A stretch of 10,526 nt of DNA. Origin: Gemmatimonadota bacterium (lineage in GTDB: Bacteria; Latescibacterota; UBA2968; UBA8231). The notes under the pieces were generated by a model that was not told where the DNA came from, did no database searches, and was given only the letters and a program-made list of their open reading frames with translations. The translations under genes and the position numbers were made by a program. This document shows, in pieces, positions 5,271-10,526 of the stretch. Position 1 is the stretch's first letter. Each line of letters begins with the position of its first letter. The stretch spans positions 1 to 10,526 of the forward strand of contig JABHDC010000145.1 of assembly GCA_018673255.1 (NCBI GenBank), written 5' to 3'.

Positions 5271-8033
5271 ATGAATCGCATTCCCCTCCGACTCAATGGT
5301 GGCGCCCACACCACGTATCGCAACTGGCCACTGACACAGGGCATTCCCTTTGCCGACGGCGAGTTGCCTGCCGGAACCCCGGTACGAGTCGTGGACGCAG
5401 CGGGTCAACCGCAGCCGACGCAACAACAGACCCTCACGACCTGGCGGGCCGATGGGGAGCACATTCGCTGGTTGCTGATCGATGCGCAGGCATATGCCGA
5501 TGGAGGAGAGACTGCGGCCTGGTCGCTCGAGATCGGGGAGGAAGGGCCGGCGCCGGCGGCTGCACTGCAGATCGAGGAAACGAATGCCGGGGTCGAGATC
5601 GACACGGGGGCCCTGCGCTTCCGACTCGGTGGCACGGGGCTGCTGACCAGCGTGCAGAGGCGGTCTGCCCAGGGTTGGACACCATTGCCTGACAGTGATC
5701 TCGTGCTGTACCTCACCGATGGAAAGGGGCAGCGTTTCGATTCTACCATTCTGCCTGTCCGCATCCAGATCGAAGAGGTGGGGCCGCTGCGCGCCTGCCT
5801 GTGTCTGCGCGGCGAGCACGCCAATGCGGATGGACTGCCATGTTGTCCCTTCATCCTGCGCATCCATGTGTTTGCTGGACGCAGCGACCTGCGCCTGCAG
5901 CACACCTTCATTTTCGACCAGGATCCGGAGTTCGTGCAGCTGGGGTCGATCGGTATCGAACTGGGGGCTCCCCTTCGAGAGCGGGACTGCAAGGTCTCGA
6001 TCGCCACGGATCAGCATGTGTTGCTCGGGGCACAAGCTGTCGCAGTGCTGCAGCGCGACGACCAATCCTGCGATACCTGGCAGGATGGCGAGCAAGGCAC
6101 GGCAGGGCGCACCCAAGGGTGGGCGAGATGCTCGACGAAGGACGGATCTGTACTGGCTGCCCTGACCGAGCCGTGGCGGGAATTTCCAAAGGGACTGCGA
6201 GCCAGTGCTGAGGGTCTGGATGTGCAGATCTGGCCCGCAGCGGCCGGGCCACTCTCCTTTTCGACACCGTTCAGGGAAATGGCGATCCGCTTCGACGCCA
6301 CTCGTGATGAGCAGGAAGTGATCCGTCGTCTGCAGCAGAATCCGACAGCGCCGCTGAATCTGAAGAGTTTCGACGTCCAGAGCCCCGCCGATCTGGAATG
6401 GGTCGAACAGGTTGTGGCCCGACACGCTCCGGAACGAGCTGCATCTCACAACGACACCGGTACCGATGACGGACGTGGTGCGGCGAAGACGACTGACATC
6501 TGGCTTCGTTTCGAGATCGAGCCGGTGGACGATGCTGCGGCCAGCCAGTGGGCGATGGCAGCGCAGGAACCTCTGCTGGCTCCGGCGGATCCGGCCTATG
6601 CCTGTGCCACGGAGGTATACGGGCACTTCTACCATGCTGGCGACGATTGCTACGAGGCTGTGGATGCCGGGTTGGATCAGATCTTCGCCAGCGTCGCCAT
6701 GGAGCCTCAACAGAGGGCGCGTCTCTATGGCATGATGCGGTATGGCAATGCCGTCTGCTCCCACTCGGCCGGTCCCGCCGTGGCCTGGCGTCACTACAAG
6801 GACACCGATCCAGTGCGTGCCCTGCAGCACGTGGGGCCCTACAACAACGAAACCAATGACCAGATCCTGAGTGCCTGGGGTAACTATCTGCGTACGGCCC
6901 GGCGGGAGCACTTCCGTTTTCCTCGTGCCTACGGCCGCTGTGTGGCTGATGTGGCCACGATTCACGCACACCCGGATGCCAACCGCGTCGGGTTGATGCA
7001 CTACCACAATGCGCATCAGTGGACGGGTGGTCCCAGTCCGTCACACACGATGATCGGCGGCACGCTCATCGATTACTACCTCACCGGCGATCGGCGTCAG
7101 TTGGAAGTGGCGCGCGAAGTCGCTGACTGGGCCGTGCGAACACAGGAGCCGGCGGGGATCGTCTCCTGCCGTAATGGTGCACTGCACCGGGAATACACCG
7201 GTCCGGTGATGGGACTCGTAGAAGCCTATCAGGCCACGTGGGAGGAGAGGTATGGCCTGCTCGCCGAGCGGTCCCTCAACTGGTTTCTCCACGCCCTGAC
7301 GACACCCGGCCATTACCCGGTCAGCATCTACACGCGCGGCAATCGTGGAGACGAGGCCGTCATCGAGCCGATGACACCCCCTGTCGGTCACGCACGTGAT
7401 CTCTACCCGCTGTTCGAGGCTGCACTGCGATTGTTCCCGAGCCAGCGATTGCGCCGCCACATTCTGGCCGAGGCCGACTACTATGTCTGGGAGCACCTGA
7501 CGGACAGTCATCTCACGGCCGAGATGGCAAGGAGCAGGCTCACGGACCGTTCTCGCATGTGGAAGGTGGATGATGAGTTCTACTGGACCCAGTGGGGCGC
7601 GTCCGGCGATGGGGGGGCACAGATCGCCTGCCTCGCCTACGATCTGACCCAGGATCCCGTATACGCCGCCTACTGCGATGATCAGCTCCTTGGATCCTTT
7701 GCCCGCCAGGCCGAGCGTTGTCGACACCATGCGGACTGGCGATTCACGTGGCTGTGCTTCGGGATCAGTATCCCTCGCCTGATGGCGACGGTATCGAAGG
7801 CGCGAGCCCGTGATGCGGCAGCACTGGAAGCGGCGCTCCAGGCGTGGAAGGCCCGGCGGCGTGAGTTGGGCTGCCCGGTATACGAGGGACCGGGTGTCGA
7901 CCTGTGTGTTGACTCGATGGATGTGAATGGCAACATCCTCAGTCGGGACCCTGATGACATTCCGCGTGAGGCGCCACCACGACCTCGTGAACCGGTCATC
8001 GATCTCGGGCGGCTGCCCGTGGTCGCCTCATGA
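5271..8033 (+). CDS. RIFT-barrel / beta-sandwich / (alpha/alpha)6-toroid protein, PcRGLX/YetA-like, possible polysaccharide lyase
   Basis: A 920-residue protein whose architecture resembles exo-rhamnogalacturonan lyase PcRGLX (PL26) and the YetA group. Residues 1-100 have the RIFT-barrel pattern: GIPFADGELPAGTPVRVVDA (24-43), then Q-x-x-x-x-x-x-W and RWLLIDAQA (66-74). About 105-345 is rich in beta strands (for example LRLQHTFIF, 207-215), the expected central sandwich. A polar stretch at 388-408 looks like a linker. About 440-840 is helical with paired aromatic/acidic helices, consistent with the toroid; MHYHNAHQWTGGPSPSH (576-592) is the densest histidine/aromatic cluster and the best candidate active site. 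No signal peptide is present, implying cytoplasmic action on imported oligosaccharides. ATG 5271 has GAGGA (5256-5260) ten bases upstream and leads straight into the barrel. It is probably co-transcribed with the heparinase-like gene 96 bp downstream. Family placement is from remembered motifs; lyase versus hydrolase activity and the substrate are inference. Confidence 0.8.
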   Translation: MNRIPLRLNGGAHTTYRNWPLTQGIPFADGELPAGTPVRVVDAAGQPQPTQQQTLTTWRADGEHIRWLLIDAQAYADGGETAAWSLEIGEEGPAPAAALQIEETNAGVEIDTGALRFRLGGTGLLTSVQRRSAQGWTPLPDSDLVLYLTDGKGQRFDSTILPVRIQIEEVGPLRACLCLRGEHANADGLPCCPFILRIHVFAGRSDLRLQHTFIFDQDPEFVQLGSIGIELGAPLRERDCKVSIATDQHVLLGAQAVAVLQRDDQSCDTWQDGEQGTAGRTQGWARCSTKDGSVLAALTEPWREFPKGLRASAEGLDVQIWPAAAGPLSFSTPFREMAIRFDATRDEQEVIRRLQQNPTAPLNLKSFDVQSPADLEWVEQVVARHAPERAASHNDTGTDDGRGAAKTTDIWLRFEIEPVDDAAASQWAMAAQEPLLAPADPAYACATEVYGHFYHAGDDCYEAVDAGLDQIFASVAMEPQQRARLYGMMRYGNAVCSHSAGPAVAWRHYKDTDPVRALQHVGPYNNETNDQILSAWGNYLRTARREHFRFPRAYGRCVADVATIHAHPDANRVGLMHYHNAHQWTGGPSPSHTMIGGTLIDYYLTGDRRQLEVAREVADWAVRTQEPAGIVSCRNGALHREYTGPVMGLVEAYQATWEERYGLLAERSLNWFLHALTTPGHYPVSIYTRGNRGDEAVIEPMTPPVGHARDLYPLFEAALRLFPSQRLRRHILAEADYYVWEHLTDSHLTAEMARSRLTDRSRMWKVDDEFYWTQWGASGDGGAQIACLAYDLTQDPVYAAYCDDQLLGSFARQAERCRHHADWRFTWLCFGISIPRLMATVSKARARDAAALEAALQAWKARRRELGCPVYEGPGVDLCVDSMDVNGNILSRDPDDIPREAPPRPREPVIDLGRLPVVAS

Positions 8034-8058
8034 TGCCGATCCCCTGAGGGTAGATCTC

Positions 8059-8157
8059 ATGGACAAGCGTCGATCCTTGCCGAAGCGATCCGACCCTCGG
8101 CGTAATGTGACCAAACCAGAGAAAGCTTCATGGAAGAGCAACTGCTGCAGGATGTGA
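8059..8157 (+). CDS. Possible small basic ORF overlapping the start of the heparinase-like gene
   Basis: Thirty-two codons (MDKRRSLPKRSDPRRNVTKP...) ending in TGA at 8155-8157, 28 bases inside the next gene and in a different frame. GAGGG (8046-8050) lies eight bases before its ATG, a better ribosome site than that of the heparinase-like gene itself. The peptide is strongly basic and matches nothing I recognise. It may be a leader that couples translation, or just an open stretch in GC-rich DNA. It is listed because the ribosome site and overlap stand out, not because a function is visible. Confidence 0.2.
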   Translation: MDKRRSLPKRSDPRRNVTKPEKASWKSNCCRM

Positions 8158-10298
8158 GCGATGCTGTTACGCGTGTCTTTGATGCGATCGACACCGATGG
8201 ACCAGATCAGGCGCAGAGCATTCGATCCCTGACCTGGGTCATGTCACCGGCGACGATCGTGCACGCGCGCACGGGCGATCCCTCTCTGTTGCGGCGTACA
8301 CACGATGCGATGACGCGCTTCGTTGACAGTGCCGTCGCCCAGGATGGCAGCATGCGGCCCCTGCTGGCCAGTTTCCGCGAACTGCCTCCCTTCTGTGAAG
8401 CGTACGAGTATCTCAAATCCCAGGATCAGCTGGATTCTCAGACGCGATCCAGGACCGATGCCCTCATCGCGGCCAGTGCCGATTCTCATCTCGGGTCCAC
8501 TGATTGGGGGGCGCAGAATCGGGCGACCGTCGATGCGGCAGGTTTCTACGCTGTGGCCGACTCGATTCCCGATCATCCCCACGCCAGCCGCTGGCGTGGT
8601 TATGGTGATGCCCTGATCGAGGATAGTTGGGGACGCTGGTCCATTGAAGATGCCTCCATCTACGGTCCGTTCTGGCTCTTCTATCTCATCACGGCCTCGG
8701 AAGGGCTGGGCTGCGAGGAGGAATTCCTCGAGAAAGTCACGACCCGCTATTACTTCGAGCAATACAGCCGTCTGCTCATGCCCAATGGCATGCTGCCGGA
8801 TTGGGGAGATGGCGACTGGACGCACATGTGGACGTGGTATGCGGCCGTCATGGTGCGCGCCGCCGGGCATTGCACGCGGACCGACTACATGTATTTCGCC
8901 CAGCGCCTTTTCGAGACGCATCGGCAGATGGGCATGGACGGAAACGATGTCGTCGGCTACTCGCCGGTCGGAATGGGCACGGGAGATGACCTCTACAGCC
9001 TGGCCACGGCGCTGCGGTGGATGGGACAGGATCCCCCACCCGAAGCGGTGCCCTATTCGCTGGTTGCGTCTGAGGAAGTCGTGGACGATCTGGTGTCGAA
9101 GAAGATCGCTTATCGCAATGACCGTGCCTTCGCACTGCTCAACTACCGTGATGCGGGACCCTATGGCCGCTATCAGCGAGAGTATCAGAACCAACAGCTG
9201 TTTGCCTTCGAGGAAATGCCCCATCACGGACACGCTGATGAAAACTCACTCGTGATGTTGATGGAGGGCGACACGGTGCTGCTGGCCGATGGTGGCTACC
9301 GACGTACGTCGCATGATGGCTGGCGTGCAGATCTGTATCACAATCGCCTCGTAGCGCGCCTCGGGTGGCCGAATGACCACGAGATGATGCCGTATCTGCA
9401 GGGAAATCCGCAATATCTCCCCGTCCGTACCGAGAAGATTCACTTTGGCACATTCGGGTCGCTCGATTACTCCCGCACGCGTCTGTACGATGATGACCGT
9501 GGTTATACTGGCGACCGCGTCGTGCTGTTCGTTCCGGCGACGGGCATGGTTGTCATCGTCGATACCGTGAAGATCGATCGTGAGGGGCCGAAGTCATTCA
9601 CCAACATGTGGCACCCTGATGGGATCCTGGCACAGGGAGACTTCGAGGGTGAAGGCTCGCACTGGGTGCGGTCATGGCCGGAGCGCATTCCCATCCGGGA
9701 CGAGTACTGGACCAATGGACACGAGCGGGAATTGCTGGTTCAGTTCCTCGACAATCGCGACAAGTACAGCCAGGTTCGGACCATCGATCGCCGCTTCAAC
9801 CCGTCAACGGCCTTCTTCCAGTTTCTCTACGGTTACTTCTTTGTCGGACAGCGACTGGGGTTCGTCACCGTACTCACACCTCACGCAACGGGTGCCTTCG
9901 ATGCGGGTCTGCTCGACTCGGTGAAGATCCTGCAGAACGACAATGGATCGTATCGCACACTCGGCCTGCAGATGGATGTGGGCGATGCGACAGCGACGGT
10001 CGGACTGAAGCTGGATACCAATATCGGTCTGACCAATCTGCGTGGCCGACCCATGTTCGACTGGAAGACGGGTGCCATCGACTACGGTGCACTGCAGACG
10101 GATGCCGACTTCGCCTTTGTCGTGGATCGGGGCCAGGCACCTGAAATCGGGCTGATCTCCGGTTCGCGGTTGTCATGGGAGGGTGATGTGCTCTTCGACA
10201 TGCCGATCAGTGAGCACATGTATCAGGGTCCGGGGGCATACGAGGTGCCGGATCGCAAGGATCGCATGCCACGCTGGCACGAGGTGGTCGCCACATAG
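8130..10298 (+). CDS. Heparinase II/III-like protein (polysaccharide lyase-type, toroid plus beta-sandwich)
   Basis: A 722-residue protein of the heparinase II/III superfamily, whose characterised members are lyases that eliminate uronic-acid-containing polysaccharides such as heparin, heparan sulfate or alginate oligomers. The N-terminal half (about 1-330) is helical and tryptophan-rich, fitting the (alpha/alpha) toroid (NGMLPDWGDGDWTHMWTWY at 219-237). The beta-rich half opens with the hallmark HHGHADENSLVMLMEGDTVL (365-384), then LADGGYRR (385-392) and YHNRLV (403-408). H366/H368/D370 and H404 are therefore the likely metal/active-site positions by analogy. No signal peptide is seen, unlike many secreted family members, suggesting a cytoplasmic oligosaccharide lyase. 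The start is ATG 8130: an in-frame TAA at 8103-8105 bars a longer form, and GAGAAAG (8119-8125) lies four bases upstream. It follows the RIFT/toroid gene on the same strand and converges with the right-edge gene after 21 bp. The substrate is not determinable here. Confidence 0.88.
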   Translation: MEEQLLQDVSDAVTRVFDAIDTDGPDQAQSIRSLTWVMSPATIVHARTGDPSLLRRTHDAMTRFVDSAVAQDGSMRPLLASFRELPPFCEAYEYLKSQDQLDSQTRSRTDALIAASADSHLGSTDWGAQNRATVDAAGFYAVADSIPDHPHASRWRGYGDALIEDSWGRWSIEDASIYGPFWLFYLITASEGLGCEEEFLEKVTTRYYFEQYSRLLMPNGMLPDWGDGDWTHMWTWYAAVMVRAAGHCTRTDYMYFAQRLFETHRQMGMDGNDVVGYSPVGMGTGDDLYSLATALRWMGQDPPPEAVPYSLVASEEVVDDLVSKKIAYRNDRAFALLNYRDAGPYGRYQREYQNQQLFAFEEMPHHGHADENSLVMLMEGDTVLLADGGYRRTSHDGWRADLYHNRLVARLGWPNDHEMMPYLQGNPQYLPVRTEKIHFGTFGSLDYSRTRLYDDDRGYTGDRVVLFVPATGMVVIVDTVKIDREGPKSFTNMWHPDGILAQGDFEGEGSHWVRSWPERIPIRDEYWTNGHERELLVQFLDNRDKYSQVRTIDRRFNPSTAFFQFLYGYFFVGQRLGFVTVLTPHATGAFDAGLLDSVKILQNDNGSYRTLGLQMDVGDATATVGLKLDTNIGLTNLRGRPMFDWKTGAIDYGALQTDADFAFVVDRGQAPEIGLISGSRLSWEGDVLFDMPISEHMYQGPGAYEVPDRKDRMPRWHEVVAT

Positions 10299-10319
10299 AT
10301 GGCATCACCGGGACCGGCT

Positions 10320-10526
10320 TCAGCTGTTTCCCTCACCCCGTCGGGCACGTACGAAGTTGGCCAGCAATTCCGCCATGTGACCGCCCTGCCGATAGAGCTG
10401 GTCGGGATCTGCGCCATTGGTGTGGACGGAGAAGAAATTCCAGAAGTCGAATTCCTCCTGCAGCCACGACTCGATGATCGTCAGTTTCCGTACCCAGGGC
10501 ACCGCGTCGCGTACGTAGGGATTCCA
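10320..10526 (-). CDS. 3' end of an unrecognised gene, truncated by the right window edge
   Basis: The minus frame is open from the right edge to a TGA at 10322-10320, giving 68 C-terminal residues: WNPYVRDAVPWVRKLTIIES..., then a tryptophan/phenylalanine-rich stretch (EEFDFWNFFSVHTNG) and a basic tail ending RARRGEGNS. A GTG at 10502-10500 could be read as a start, but the frame stays open beyond it, so this is more likely the end of a longer protein. I do not recognise the family. It converges on the heparinase-like gene with a 21-bp gap that shows no clear terminator. Confidence 0.5.
   Translation of the reverse strand, partial: WNPYVRDAVPWVRKLTIIESWLQEEFDFWNFFSVHTNGADPDQLYRQGGHMAELLANFVRARRGEGNS

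Noticed and set aside
5091..7016. A 641-codon open frame on the minus strand opposite the RIFT/toroid gene
   Set aside because: It lies wholly antisense to a gene with clear domain motifs, is rich in Arg/Gly/Pro/Ser/His without recognisable motifs, and fits the long antisense frames expected from GC-rich codon use.
8244..9233. A 329-codon minus-strand frame opposite the heparinase-like gene
   Set aside because: Antisense to a protein with a hallmark heparinase motif; no domain pattern or ribosome site seen.
1..10526. CRISPR arrays, insertion sequences, tRNA or rRNA genes
   Set aside because: No regularly spaced repeats, transposase motifs, cloverleaf-like segments or rRNA signature sequences were seen on either strand.

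Overview
The window looks like chromosomal DNA of a GC-rich (roughly 60 % G+C by eye), free-living heterotrophic bacterium that uses polysaccharides. Phylum cannot be fixed from the sequence. The mix of a propeller protein with an N-terminal LFLDD motif, a RIFT-barrel/toroid enzyme, a heparinase II/III-like protein and an unusual response regulator would suit planctomycete, verrucomicrobial, lentisphaeral, hydrogenedentote or latescibacterial lineages; this is inference. There are no transposases, tRNAs, rRNAs, CRISPR repeats or phage genes.

Layout. Positions 1-1187 (minus) hold almost all of a Y-family DNA polymerase IV gene (dinB) whose last few codons lie beyond the left edge. A 106-bp divergent spacer with a near-perfect 16-bp inverted repeat separates it from a GH4-type NAD-dependent glycosidase gene (1294-2646, plus). 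That gene converges, across a short hairpin-bearing gap, on a two-gene minus-strand unit: a response regulator with an N-terminal zinc ribbon and two receiver domains (4110-5057), followed 9 bp later by a five-bladed beta-propeller, GH32/GH43-like protein (2706-4100). A 213-bp divergent spacer leads to a plus-strand pair: a 920-residue RIFT-barrel plus (alpha/alpha)6-toroid protein of the PcRGLX/YetA type (5271-8033) and a 722-residue heparinase II/III-like protein (8130-10298). The last 207 bases carry the 3' end of an unrecognised minus-strand gene.

How the genes may work together. Four of the six nearly complete genes are carbohydrate-active proteins, and none shows an N-terminal signal peptide or transmembrane segment. 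GH4 enzymes are known to be cytoplasmic and NAD+/metal dependent. The RIFT/toroid and heparinase-like folds are known from polysaccharide lyases acting on uronic-acid polymers. A reasonable inference is an intracellular pathway for oligosaccharides containing uronic acids (rhamnogalacturonan- or glycosaminoglycan-like), taken up by transporters not in this window. The double-receiver regulator has no DNA-binding output, so how it would connect to the neighbouring sugar genes is open. dinB is probably an unrelated SOS/repair neighbour.
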